NCBI GenBank assembly: GCA_902791865.1 | Contig: CADAXK010000010.1 | Location: 47,860 to 111,859, forward strand | Direction: 5' to 3' | Source of the DNA: an uncultured Bacteroidia bacterium | GTDB lineage: Bacteria; Bacteroidota; Bacteroidia; Bacteroidales; ML635J-15 | Length of the DNA stretch: 64,000 bases | Shown here: in pieces, positions 27,069-36,330 of the stretch | Layout of the letters: each line of letters opens with the position of its first letter | Numbering within the stretch: the first letter of the stretch is position 1 | The notes under the pieces: generated by a model | The model's input: the letters and a program-made list of their open reading frames with translations, nothing else | The model's database searches: none | Told to the model about the DNA's origin: nothing | Position numbers and translations under genes: made by a program

Positions 27069-28319
27069 ATGGAGTTAAAGAGGGTTGTTGTAACCGGTAT
27101 GGGCGCAATATCGCCCGTAGGTCTGACAAGTCGTGAGACATGGAAAAATGTCAAGGACGGTGTCAGCGGTGCTGCTCTTATAGATACCTACGACACCTCT
27201 ACTTCAAAGACAAAATTTGCTTGCACAGTCAAGAATTTCAAGCCCGAACTTTATTTCGACCGCAAGGAACTCCGCAAGCTCGACAGATTCTGCCAGTTTG
27301 CCCTGATATCCTCCGACGAAGCCATTAGGGACAGCAATATCGATTTAGATACCATCGACAAGACAAGAGCTGGAGTTATATGGGCATCGGGAATAGGCGG
27401 TTCGAATACTATTTTCGGAGAAATTCTTGACTATGCTGGTAGCGCAGTTTCACGGTTCTCCCCATTCTTCATACCTAAGATGATTGCCGACATAGCAGCC
27501 GGAACAATCTCTATTAGATATGGACTTATGGGTCCAAACTACAATACTGTATCAGCATGTGCTTCATCGGCAAATGCCATAATCGATTCAGTAAACCTCA
27601 TCCGCCTTGGTATGGCCGACATGATTGTTACCGGCGGCTCAGAAGCCTCGGTTAATGAAGTGGGAATGGAAGGTTTCCAGTCGATGCAGGCAATGTCGAA
27701 AAACAACGATGAATACCTGTCGGCATCACGTCCGTTCTGCGCTACGCGCGACGGATTTGTGATGGGCGAAGGTAGTTGTACACTAGTGCTCGAAGAATAC
27801 GAACATGCCTTGGAGCGCGGTGCAAAAATTTATGCAGAAATAGTGGGTATTGGCCTTTCTGCCGATGCCTACCATATTACTGCTCCTCATCCCGAAGGTC
27901 TTGGCGGTGTGATTGCCATGACAAATGCATTGAAGAATGCAGGTATTAGTCCGGATAAAATAGACTACATTAATGCTCATGCAACATCTACTCCAATAGG
28001 CGACTTGCCAGAAATAATTGCCATTCAGAAAGTTTTTGGCGAACACGCTTATAAACTGAATATAAGTTCAACTAAGTCGGAAGTAGGACATCTTCTTGGT
28101 GCTGCAGGCGCCATCGAATCAATGTTTTGCATTTTCTCAATAAACGAAAGCATTGTGCCTCCGACAATAAATCACAAACAATTTGACGAGAAAATTGACC
28201 GCAACCTCAACCTTACTCTGCACAAGGCACAAAATCGTAATGTTGACTACGCAATGTCCAATGCATTCGGATTCAGCGGTCATAATACATCCATCATATT
28301 CAAAAAAATGGACAAATAA
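27069..28319 (+). CDS. fabF: 3-oxoacyl-[acyl-carrier-protein] synthase II
   Basis: 416 residues, thiolase fold. The active-site Cys is in NYNTVSACASSANAI; the two histidines are in NAHATSTPIGD and EVGHLLGAAGAIE. It condenses malonyl-ACP with acyl-ACP. The stop codon overlaps the rnc start (TAATG). It forms a conserved acpP-fabF-rnc operon. Confidence 0.96.
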   Translation: MELKRVVVTGMGAISPVGLTSRETWKNVKDGVSGAALIDTYDTSTSKTKFACTVKNFKPELYFDRKELRKLDRFCQFALISSDEAIRDSNIDLDTIDKTRAGVIWASGIGGSNTIFGEILDYAGSAVSRFSPFFIPKMIADIAAGTISIRYGLMGPNYNTVSACASSANAIIDSVNLIRLGMADMIVTGGSEASVNEVGMEGFQSMQAMSKNNDEYLSASRPFCATRDGFVMGEGSCTLVLEEYEHALERGAKIYAEIVGIGLSADAYHITAPHPEGLGGVIAMTNALKNAGISPDKIDYINAHATSTPIGDLPEIIAIQKVFGEHAYKLNISSTKSEVGHLLGAAGAIESMFCIFSINESIVPPTINHKQFDEKIDRNLNLTLHKAQNRNVDYAMSNAFGFSGHNTSIIFKKMDK

Positions 28320-29038
28320 TGTTTCTATCCTTTCTTTTTAGGAAGAGAAATCCCAAGGATGAAAAATTAAGAAAGCAACTCGAAAGGCTTTTGGGGTTTA
28401 AACCCAAGGAAATATTATACTATAAAATGGCTTTGCGCCATGCCTCGGCAAACTTGAAACAAAAGGAAATCCGTTACAATAACGAACGATTGGAATTTCT
28501 GGGCGACTCTGTAATTAGCACTATTGCCAGCGTAATGCTGTACGAAAAGTATCCGAATGCACCTGAAGGCATACTTACGGTACTGCGATCTATGCTAGTG
28601 AGCCGCAAGAGTTTAAACCGCGTTGCATCAGAACTCGAACTAAAACGGTTCATGCAATACAAGGAATCCAAAAACAACGACGAGAAGAATATTTCAGGCA
28701 ATTCATTCGAGGCCCTGGTTGGAGCAATATATTTCGACCGAGGCTACAAGGAATGTGAAAAATTTGTAAGAAATGTTTTCATCCGTTTCTTCGATATCGA
28801 TAACCTGATGAAGCATAACAGCGACTACAAGTCGAGGTTGCTACAATATTCGCAAAAAGAAAAATTTCCTCTCGTAATCGACACTTTTGAGAGCATGGAG
28901 TCATGCGAAAAACTATACCATTTCGTTACAGAAATCTGCATAAACAACAAATTCGTATCAACTGGTAAAGGTTGGACTAAAAAAGAGGCTGAGCAAAAAG
29001 CATCATACGAAGCACTTAAATTCCTGGGCAGAGAATAG
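28319..29038 (+). CDS. rnc: Ribonuclease III
   Basis: 239 residues. The signature NERLEFLGDSVISTIASVML holds the metal-binding acidic residues; a second acidic site is in NSFEALVGAIYFDRGYKE. A C-terminal double-stranded RNA-binding domain follows (DYKSRLLQYSQKEK … KKEAEQKASYEALKFL). It cleaves structured RNA, including rRNA precursors. Translation is probably coupled to fabF by the one-base overlap. Confidence 0.95.
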   Translation: MFLSFLFRKRNPKDEKLRKQLERLLGFKPKEILYYKMALRHASANLKQKEIRYNNERLEFLGDSVISTIASVMLYEKYPNAPEGILTVLRSMLVSRKSLNRVASELELKRFMQYKESKNNDEKNISGNSFEALVGAIYFDRGYKECEKFVRNVFIRFFDIDNLMKHNSDYKSRLLQYSQKEKFPLVIDTFESMESCEKLYHFVTEICINNKFVSTGKGWTKKEAEQKASYEALKFLGRE

Positions 29039-29078
29039 TCTCACCGAAAAAAGTTTTTCAGTATTCGCAAATAAATAC

Positions 29079-29086
29079 TAACTTTG
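29079..29086 (+). promoter_or_regulatory. -7 promoter box of lpxC-lpxA
   Basis: TAACTTTG, an exact TAnnTTTG match. It overlaps a possible TTG start at 29084, which argues that translation begins at the ATG at 29108 instead. The -33 region (GTTTTTC) is weak. Confidence 0.6.
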
Positions 29087-29107
29087 CACGATTATTTAAC
29101 TTATGTA

Positions 29108-30013
29108 ATGAAGCAGAAGACTGTAGCTGAAGATATAAGCCTAAGCGGAATGGGATTGCATCTCGGGAAGATGTCAACCTTAACAGTAAAGCCTGCCAAA
29201 CCCAATAGCGGATATGTTTTTGTAAGGACTGACTTGGAAGGAATGCCTCATGTAAAGGCTATTGCCGACAATGTCAATGCTACTTCAAGGGGTACTACAC
29301 TAGAGGAAAATGGAGTCAGCATAAGCACCATCGAACACCTCATGGCAGCGACATACGCAATGGGCATCGACAATGCCGAATTCCATATTGATGGTCCAGA
29401 AGTTCCAATCCTTGATGGCAGTTCGAGACTATATGTTGAAGAATACAAAAAGGTTGGACTTGTTGAACAAGATGCCGACCTAAAGGTTCTTAACATTGAA
29501 GAACCTTTGAAGTATTCCAACGAGAATGGAACGGAAATAACACTTTACCCTGCCGACAAATATTCGGTGAAGGTTCTTGTTGACTATGGCAAGGCAATGC
29601 CACCACAAACGGCAGAACTCGATGATATATCAGACTTTGCAACCGAGATGGCAGGTTGCAGGACTTTTGTTTTCCTCAGCGAAATAGAGCCTTTGCTCAA
29701 GATGAATCTCATAAAGGGTGGCGACCTCGACAATGCAATCGTTGTGGTTGACAAGGTTTTGCCACAAAGCGAATACGACCGCATCGCTGCTCTTTGCGGA
29801 AAGGAAAGCATGAAGGCTCAGGATAGCGGCATACTGAACAACTTGAAACTAAAGTTCGACAACGAGCCCGCACGCCACAAACTTCTAGACATAATGGGCG
29901 ACCTTGCACTATGCGGATTCCGTTTCAATGCTAGGATAGATGCCGTACGTCCAGGACATTTCGCAAACACACAGTTTTCAAAACAATTAAGACAATATTT
30001 TAAAACAAGATAA
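29108..30013 (+). CDS. lpxC: UDP-3-O-acyl-N-acetylglucosamine deacetylase, not fused to FabZ
   Basis: 301 residues from the ATG at 29108 (MKQKTVAEDISLSGMGLHLG). Zinc ligands are in STIEHLMAA and HKLLDIMGDLAL; KGGDLDNAIVV is also typical. It catalyses the committed step of lipid A synthesis. In most Bacteroidota that I know, LpxC is fused to a C-terminal FabZ dehydratase in a protein of about 460 residues. Here the frame stops after …QFSKQLRQYFKTR and lpxA starts six bases later, so no FabZ remnant is present. I chose this start because the upstream TTG lies inside the promoter. Confidence 0.93.
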   Translation: MKQKTVAEDISLSGMGLHLGKMSTLTVKPAKPNSGYVFVRTDLEGMPHVKAIADNVNATSRGTTLEENGVSISTIEHLMAATYAMGIDNAEFHIDGPEVPILDGSSRLYVEEYKKVGLVEQDADLKVLNIEEPLKYSNENGTEITLYPADKYSVKVLVDYGKAMPPQTAELDDISDFATEMAGCRTFVFLSEIEPLLKMNLIKGGDLDNAIVVVDKVLPQSEYDRIAALCGKESMKAQDSGILNNLKLKFDNEPARHKLLDIMGDLALCGFRFNARIDAVRPGHFANTQFSKQLRQYFKTR

Positions 30014-30019
30014 TTTAAT

Positions 30020-30805
30020 ATGAATCAACCGCTTGCATTTGTACATCCATCGGCAAAAATAGCTGAAAATGTGATAATAGAGCCGTTTGCATATATCGAG
30101 AAGAATGTCGAAATAGGAGAAGGAACATGGATTGGTCCTCACACCACTATACTGGAAGGCGCTAAGATTGGTAAGAACTGCAAGATTTTCCCAGGAGCTG
30201 TCATAGCTGCAATTCCGCAGGACTTGAAATTCAAGGGAGAAAAAACCACTGCCGAAATCGGTGACAACACAATGATCCGCGAATGCGTAACCGTAAGCCG
30301 AGGAACCTTGGCAAAGGGACGTACCATAATTGGTTCAAACTGCTTGATTATGGCGTACTGTCATGTCGCACACGACTGTGTTGTCGGAAACAATGTTATA
30401 TTGGTCAACGGAGCAACACTTGCTGGCGAAGTCGTTGTCGACGACTACGCAATCCTCAGCGCAAATACACTTGTTCATCAGTTCTGCCATATAGGGGCAC
30501 ACACAATGTTTGCAGGAAATTCGCTTGTAGGAAAGGATGTTCCCCCATATATTCGCGCAGCAAGAAATCCTCTGGCTTATTCTGGCGTAAACTCAATCGG
30601 ACTGCGTCGTCGTGGATTTACAAACGAAATGATAAATAACATTCAGGATGTATATAGGGTTCTATACAACAAGGGACTTAATGTAACCCAAGCACTTGAG
30701 TTTATCGAAAACGAATTGCCGGCAACAAAGGAACGTGATGAAATAGTTCTGTTCGTCCGCAATTCAAACCGTGGAATTATCAGGGGAACTGGCGAAAAGG
30801 AATAA
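30020..30805 (+). CDS. lpxA: UDP-N-acetylglucosamine acyltransferase
   Basis: 261 residues, left-handed beta helix of hexapeptide repeats (IGEGTWIGPHTTILEGAKIG). The catalytic His is in MAYCHVAHDCVVGNN. The C-terminal helical part (SIGLRRRGFTNEMINNIQDV) is typical of LpxA. It adds the first acyl chain to UDP-GlcNAc. It is co-transcribed with lpxC and followed by a strong terminator. Confidence 0.95.
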   Translation: MNQPLAFVHPSAKIAENVIIEPFAYIEKNVEIGEGTWIGPHTTILEGAKIGKNCKIFPGAVIAAIPQDLKFKGEKTTAEIGDNTMIRECVTVSRGTLAKGRTIIGSNCLIMAYCHVAHDCVVGNNVILVNGATLAGEVVVDDYAILSANTLVHQFCHIGAHTMFAGNSLVGKDVPPYIRAARNPLAYSGVNSIGLRRRGFTNEMINNIQDVYRVLYNKGLNVTQALEFIENELPATKERDEIVLFVRNSNRGIIRGTGEKE

Positions 30806-30824
30806 ACTTCGTTTTTGACATACA

Positions 30825-30854
30825 AAAAAAGGTAGTCGATTGACTACCTTTTTT
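30825..30854. terminator. Bidirectional intrinsic terminator
   Basis: The arms AAAAAAGGTAGTC (30825-30837) and GACTACCTTTTTT (30842-30854) form a perfect stem with loop GATT. A-tract and T-tract flanks let it serve lpxC-lpxA on the plus strand and the minus-strand gene at 30874-31524. Confidence 0.9.
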
Positions 30855-30873
30855 GTTCCCATAATTATACTTG

Positions 30874-31524
30874 TCAGAACCTGACACCAAATCCACCTTT
30901 TATCAGCGCATCCATTCCGATATTTGTCTCAACAACACCGAAAATCCTGTCGTTTCCTACACGTACACCGAGAACTGTCAAGTTGAATGCAAAAAAGGTA
31001 CTTGATGTATTTGAACCTTGTTTATTGTCATCAAATATTACCGCAACACCGAGGTCAATTCCAGAATATAACTTGACATATTTCCTGTTTAGATACGAGA
31101 GCTGCACACTCGGCATAATCGACAAAGTTGATGTATTATAATGATTTACAAGAGCATCGGTGGTATCGTATATGGAAGTCGTTAATCCCTCGTAAACAAT
31201 TTTTGCTCCAGGACGGAACCATTTGTTCACCTGATAGTAGTAATCAAGTCCGTATGTACCGATGAATTTTGTATCGGTTCTGTAATTTTTCGACAAACCA
31301 TTGCCAACCCCTTCTATTACAACTTTAAACAAGTCGAATATACCACCAAAAGCGGATACCGTACCTATGCTAGTCGATATTTCATTTCTGGGTGCTAAAC
31401 TATAGTCGTATGTAACTTCGGATTTAGATTCTATCATTGTATCCTGTTCCTGTGCTAATGCTAAATACGGCATAAGCGCCAATACCGAAAATGCAAAAGC
31501 AATAATTATAACATTCGTTTTCAT
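30874..31524 (-). CDS. Putative outer membrane beta-barrel protein
   Basis: 216 residues with a signal peptide ending near MPYLALAQEQ. The remainder shows alternating amphipathic strands (WFRPGAKIVYEGL, SIMPSVQLSYLNRKYVKLYS, STFFAFNLTVLGVRVGNDRI) and ends in Phe (KGGFGVRF), a pattern seen in small outer membrane barrels. I recognise no specific family. It is a single-gene unit between the lpxA terminator and divergent lpxD. Confidence 0.65.
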   Translation of the reverse strand: MKTNVIIIAFAFSVLALMPYLALAQEQDTMIESKSEVTYDYSLAPRNEISTSIGTVSAFGGIFDLFKVVIEGVGNGLSKNYRTDTKFIGTYGLDYYYQVNKWFRPGAKIVYEGLTTSIYDTTDALVNHYNTSTLSIMPSVQLSYLNRKYVKLYSGIDLGVAVIFDDNKQGSNTSSTFFAFNLTVLGVRVGNDRIFGVVETNIGMDALIKGGFGVRF

Positions 31525-31694
31525 AAATTTTCCTCCATTTATAATGTTTGTAGGCTTGACATTTTCAAAAACTATTCCATTTATAAAAATAAAAATCTGT
31601 GCAAGTTTACAATTTTTTCACGACAGCACGAACAATATATTGCATATATCTGCATTGCATCAAGAAAAACGAATCAAAGTTTACATATTATTTT

Positions 31695-31702
31695 TAACTT
31701 TG
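31695..31702 (+). promoter_or_regulatory. -7 promoter box of lpxD
   Basis: TAACTTTG, an exact -7 match, 20 bases before the lpxD ATG at 31723. No good -33 box is evident. Confidence 0.5.
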
Positions 31703-31722
31703 CATTCCTTAAACTTATTTAG

Positions 31723-32763
31723 ATGGAATATTCAGCAAAGGAAATTGCCGATATGCTAGGCGGCAAAGTAGAAGGTGACGGCTCGGTTATGATTTCGAAA
31801 TTCGCAAGAATCGAGTACGGAGAACCGGGAGCTATTTCTTTTTTAGCAAACCCCAAGTATGAGCAATACATATATACAAGCAAGGCTTCGGCTGTGATTG
31901 TAAACAATAGCTTTGAGCCTCATGGAAATATTTCCGCCACCTTGATTCGCGTGCCCGATGCCTACAAGTCGGTTGCCGATTTGCTCCACATCTATGCCGT
32001 GAAATACACTCCCAAAGGTCGCGAGATGCGCAGCAAGGTTCATCGCACGGCAAAAGTCGGCAAAGGTTGCTACATCGGCGGATTCGCCTACATCGACAAA
32101 AATGCCGTTCTGGGCGACAATGTTCAGGTGCATCCGCTATGCTATGTGGGCAAGAATGTGAAAATCGGCGACAACACCATATTATATCCGGGCGTGAAGA
32201 TTTACTACGATTGCGAAATCGGAAAGAATTGCATAATTCACTCCAACGCTGTCATCGGTGCCGATGGCTTTGGCTTTGCGCCGAATCCCGACGGCGAATT
32301 CGAGAAGATTGAGCAGATTGGCAATGTTGTCATCGAGGACAATGTGGAACTTGGTGCGCTTGTTACCATAGACCGCGCAATAGCAGGTTCTACCATAATC
32401 CGTCGTGGCGTAAAGCTCGACGACCACAACCATGTGGCTCACAATGTCGAGATTGGCAAAAATACCGTTATGGCTGCACAAGGCGGAATCGCCGGTTCGG
32501 CAAAGATTGGTGAAAACTGTATGTTCGGCGGTCAGGTGGGAATTGGTCCGCACTCCAACATTGCCAACCGCACCAAGATGCAGGCCAAGACCGGAATTGC
32601 CGGCACGGTAAAGGAAGAAAATGCAGTCCTTATGGGTGCACCCGCAATGGATGCCCACAAGTATCAGCGTCTGTATGTACGCTTCAAGCAGCTTGACGAT
32701 ATGGCAAAGAAGATTGAAATGCTGGAGAAGCAGATTGAAGAGCTGAAAAAGAAAGGGGAATAG
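31723..32763 (+). CDS. lpxD: UDP-3-O-(3-hydroxyacyl)glucosamine N-acyltransferase
   Basis: 346 residues. An N-terminal uridine-binding domain (about 1-100, ARIEYGEPGAISFLANPKYE) is followed by left-handed beta-helix hexapeptides; the catalytic His is in LDDHNHVAHNVEIGKNTV. A C-terminal coiled coil (LDDMAKKIEMLEKQIEELKK) completes the usual layout. It adds the second acyl chain in lipid A synthesis. It is followed by mfd after 43 bases, the two being transcribed together or separately. Confidence 0.95.
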   Translation: MEYSAKEIADMLGGKVEGDGSVMISKFARIEYGEPGAISFLANPKYEQYIYTSKASAVIVNNSFEPHGNISATLIRVPDAYKSVADLLHIYAVKYTPKGREMRSKVHRTAKVGKGCYIGGFAYIDKNAVLGDNVQVHPLCYVGKNVKIGDNTILYPGVKIYYDCEIGKNCIIHSNAVIGADGFGFAPNPDGEFEKIEQIGNVVIEDNVELGALVTIDRAIAGSTIIRRGVKLDDHNHVAHNVEIGKNTVMAAQGGIAGSAKIGENCMFGGQVGIGPHSNIANRTKMQAKTGIAGTVKEENAVLMGAPAMDAHKYQRLYVRFKQLDDMAKKIEMLEKQIEELKKKGE

Positions 32764-32806
32764 AAACATTCGGCGGTTGTGACCGCCAAATTATAAATAA
32801 CTGATA

Positions 32807-35800
32807 ATGAACACCCTTCTCTCGCGCATATCGCAGAATCCCAACTTCGACAAGCTGACAAGCCTGCTGGCAAACGGCGGGCAGGCAAAGGTACAGCTTA
32901 GCGGTCTCGCTGGTTCGGCAAAGTCGTTTGCCGTGGCGGCTGCGTTTGCCGATATGGGCACAACCTTCTGCCTTGTGCTTCCCGACAAGGAAAGCGCTTC
33001 GTACTCGTACGACGACCTTGTTGGTATTCTTGGCGAAGAAAGTGTGATGTTCTACCCCAGTGCCTTCAAGCGTTCCATCGAGTACATGAAGGAAAACAAG
33101 TCGAACATTGTGATGCAGACCGAGGTGCTGTCGCGCCTTAATGCTACGCGCAAGGGATTCGTCATTGTCACCTACCCCGAGGCGGTGATGGAAAAGGTGA
33201 TTCGCACTCGCGAACTTACGCGCAATACCTTCAATGTGGCTGTCGGCGACGAACTGTCGATGGAAAAGCTTATCGATGTGCTCAACGACTGGAATTTCAG
33301 TCGCGACGACTTTGTGTTCGAACCGGGCTGTTTTGCCGTGCGCGGAAGCCTAATCGATGTGTTCTCGTATGGTGCCGAAAAGCCATATCGTATCGATTTC
33401 GACGACGACAAGGTGGAGAAAATCCGCGAGTTCGACCCCGAAACACAAGGCTCTACCGAAAAACTGCGCAAAGTGCGTATCATTCCGAACATCTACGACA
33501 AGCAGACAGTAGAGGACAGGATTTCGATTTTCGAATTTATAAATCGCGATTTTGTGCTCTGGATGGATTCGCCCGACTATGTAATCGACAGTATAGAAAA
33601 GAATTACAAGCTTGCCGAGACACGCTACAGTGAAATTTCGGAAAAAGAAATCCTCGACGAGGATACCTATATAATAAATCCGCAGTCGAACCTTATCGGC
33701 AAGGAACAGTTTTTAGCCGAGGCAAATGCGCGTGCCATCGTGGAGATGTCATCGCGGTCGTTTTTTGCAGCTACCGATGAGATACATTTTTCCACCGAGC
33801 CGCAGCCTGCTTTCAGCAAGCAGTTCGACCTGCTCATTTCCAACCTAAAGCAAAATTCAGAAAACGGTTTCACGACCTATATTTTCAGCAACAACGACAA
33901 GCAGTTGCAGCGTCTGCGCGACATTTTTGCCGACAAGGGCGAAAATCCCGACTTTGTTGGCGTGAATGCTTCGTTGCACGAGGGCTTTGTCGATAACGAC
34001 ACCCGCACCTGCGTATATACCGACCATCAGATTTTCGAGCGTTACCACCGATATTCCACCAAGAGCATTTCAAAGGCAAATGCACTTACCTTGCAGGAAA
34101 TTAAGGAGTTGCATCCGGGAGACTACATTGTTCATGTTGACAATGGCATCGGTCGCTTCGTGGGCTTGCAGAAAATCAATCACAACGGGCGTATGCAGGA
34201 GGTTGTCACGCTAGCATACGGCGAAAACGACCTGCTCTATGTGAACATTCACTCGCTGCACCGAATTTCAAAATATCGCGACAAGGATGGAGAACCGCCT
34301 GTGATTCATCGTCTTGGCTCGGGGCATTGGAAACGCCTGAAGGAACGCACAAAGAAGAATATCAAGGATATAGCACGCGATTTGATTTTGCTTTATGCAA
34401 AACGGCGCGAGCAGAAGGGCTTTGCTTTTTCGCCCGACTCGTACATGCAGGTCGAGCTGGAATCGTCGTTTATGTACGAGGATACGCCCGACCAGAGCAA
34501 GACAAACGAACTGATAAAGGCCGATATGGAATCGGAAGTGCCGATGGATAGGCTTGTCTGTGGCGATGTCGGTTTTGGTAAGACCGAACTTGCAATCCGT
34601 GCGGCTTTCAAGGCCGTGGTCGATGGAAAGCAAGTGGCTGTGCTTGTACCGACAACTATTCTCGCCTTGCAGCACTACCAGACATTTTCGGAACGACTGA
34701 AAAATCTTCCCGTGACGGTTTCCTACATCAGCCGTCTAAAGTCGGCTAAGGAAATCCGCGAGACGCTTGCCGACCTTAAGTCTGGCAAGATAGATATTAT
34801 TATCGGCACGCACAAGCTTGTCGGTAAGTCGGTGGAGTTTAAGGACTTGGGCTTGCTGGTAGTCGATGAGGAGCAGAAGTTCGGCGTTTCGGTGAAGGAG
34901 AAAATCAAGCAGATGAAGGTCAACATCGATACGCTAACGCTTACCGCTACGCCAATTCCGCGTACCCTGCAGTTTTCGCTTATGGGTGCCCGCGACTTGT
35001 CGGTGATAACAACGCCACCGCCCAACCGCCAGCCGATTGCAACCGAACTTCACGCCTTCAACAACGATGTTATCCGCGAAGCAATCTACTACGAAGTGGG
35101 ACGCAACGGACAGGTTTTCTTTGTCCACAACCGCATACAGAACATCTACGAAGTTCAGAACCAGATAGCTAAGATTTGTCCCGAGGTGAAAACCGTCGTT
35201 GCTCACGGGCAGATGGATGGTGAGGAACTGGAGAAGATTATCCTCGACTTTATGCGCGGCGACTACGATGTGCTAATCAGTACCTCGATTGTCGAAAACG
35301 GAGTTGACATTCCAAACGCCAATACCATTATAATAAATAATGCCAACAATTTCGGTCTCAGCGACTTGCATCAGCTTCGCGGGCGCGTTGGAAGAAGCAA
35401 CCGCAAGGCTTTCTGCTATCTGCTCACCCCGCCTATCGACCTGCTTACGCCCGATGCACGCCGTCGTCTGAAGGCCATCGAGGAGTTCTGCGAACTTGGC
35501 AGCGGAATAAACATCGCCTTGCAGGATTTGGACATTCGCGGAGCAGGAAATATCCTCGGAAGCGAGCAGTCGGGCTTCATTGCCGACATTGGTTTCGAGA
35601 CATACAACAAAATTCTCAACGAAGCTATCGACGAGCTGAAAGAGACTGAATTCCACGATGTTTTCAAGGACGAGGAAGGCGAACATGCGCCCGTATTGCG
35701 CGACTGCAGCATGGAGACCGACCTCGAGCTGATGATTCCCGACTACTATGTATCTAGCACTTCGGAGCGCATAAAGTTATACCGCCAGATGGACGAGCTG

Positions 35801-36166
35801 AAGGATATGCAGGAGCTGGAAAAGTTCCGCGCTATGCTCATCGACCGCTTTGGCAAGATTCCCGACGAAACCGAAAAGATGTTCGATATGGTAAAGTTGC
35901 GCTGGATGGCTGTACGACTTGGTTTCCAGAAGATTGCCATCAAGAACGGTGTTTTCCTCGGTTATTTTCCACAGGAACAGAAGTCGGACTATTATTCGTC
36001 TAAGCTATTCATTTCCATTCTGCAGTTTGCCCAGAACAATCCCCGCAACCTTACAGTAAAACAGCACAACGAACGACTGATAATGAGACTCGAAGGCATC
36101 AGCAACCTGTCGCAGATTGTTGATTTTGTGAAGAGGATGGAAGAAGAAGTAATGAATAATGGATAA
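32807..36166 (+). CDS. mfd: Transcription-repair coupling factor (Mfd)
   Basis: 1,119 residues, normal for the family. It has an N-terminal UvrB-like region and an RNA polymerase-interacting (CarD-like) domain (LHPGDYIVHVDNGIGRFVGL). The translocase domain carries Walker A GDVGFGKTELAIRAAF, the DEEQ box LLVVDEEQKFGV, and HQLRGRVGRSNRKAFCYL in the second RecA lobe, ending with the C-terminal TRCF domain. It removes stalled RNA polymerase and recruits UvrA. The stop is followed directly by repeat-rich spacer. Confidence 0.96.
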   Translation: MNTLLSRISQNPNFDKLTSLLANGGQAKVQLSGLAGSAKSFAVAAAFADMGTTFCLVLPDKESASYSYDDLVGILGEESVMFYPSAFKRSIEYMKENKSNIVMQTEVLSRLNATRKGFVIVTYPEAVMEKVIRTRELTRNTFNVAVGDELSMEKLIDVLNDWNFSRDDFVFEPGCFAVRGSLIDVFSYGAEKPYRIDFDDDKVEKIREFDPETQGSTEKLRKVRIIPNIYDKQTVEDRISIFEFINRDFVLWMDSPDYVIDSIEKNYKLAETRYSEISEKEILDEDTYIINPQSNLIGKEQFLAEANARAIVEMSSRSFFAATDEIHFSTEPQPAFSKQFDLLISNLKQNSENGFTTYIFSNNDKQLQRLRDIFADKGENPDFVGVNASLHEGFVDNDTRTCVYTDHQIFERYHRYSTKSISKANALTLQEIKELHPGDYIVHVDNGIGRFVGLQKINHNGRMQEVVTLAYGENDLLYVNIHSLHRISKYRDKDGEPPVIHRLGSGHWKRLKERTKKNIKDIARDLILLYAKRREQKGFAFSPDSYMQVELESSFMYEDTPDQSKTNELIKADMESEVPMDRLVCGDVGFGKTELAIRAAFKAVVDGKQVAVLVPTTILALQHYQTFSERLKNLPVTVSYISRLKSAKEIRETLADLKSGKIDIIIGTHKLVGKSVEFKDLGLLVVDEEQKFGVSVKEKIKQMKVNIDTLTLTATPIPRTLQFSLMGARDLSVITTPPPNRQPIATELHAFNNDVIREAIYYEVGRNGQVFFVHNRIQNIYEVQNQIAKICPEVKTVVAHGQMDGEELEKIILDFMRGDYDVLISTSIVENGVDIPNANTIIINNANNFGLSDLHQLRGRVGRSNRKAFCYLLTPPIDLLTPDARRRLKAIEEFCELGSGINIALQDLDIRGAGNILGSEQSGFIADIGFETYNKILNEAIDELKETEFHDVFKDEEGEHAPVLRDCSMETDLELMIPDYYVSSTSERIKLYRQMDELKDMQELEKFRAMLIDRFGKIPDETEKMFDMVKLRWMAVRLGFQKIAIKNGVFLGYFPQEQKSDYYSSKLFISILQFAQNNPRNLTVKQHNERLIMRLEGISNLSQIVDFVKRMEEEVMNNG

Positions 36167-36302
36167 TTTATAATTGATAATGAATAATGAACAATATGCA
36201 ATTCCTCCACAATGTCATTCTGAACTTGTTTCAGAATCTGGAATGTATGAAAAGGATAATGAATAATTAACAATGTAAAGACGCAAAATTTTGCGTCTCA
36301 AC
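36167..36302. repeat. Composite repeat spacer after mfd
   Basis: Three elements lie in series. First are degenerate tandem units of the type TAATGAATAATG and ATAATTGATAATGA (about 36150-36195). Second is a 33-base repeat at 36213-36245, with stem arms TTCTGAA and TTCAGAA, that recurs exactly at 46489-46521. Third is the 29-base palindrome unit at 36274-36302, identical to 20340-20368. No coding potential is seen. Confidence 0.85.
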
Positions 36303-36330
36303 AACCAGAAACACAAAAACTTAAGAAATT

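Noticed and set aside
29108..30805. Frameshifted FabZ domain behind lpxC
   Set aside because: Only six bases separate the lpxC stop from the lpxA start, and both proteins are complete, so there is no room for a FabZ remnant.
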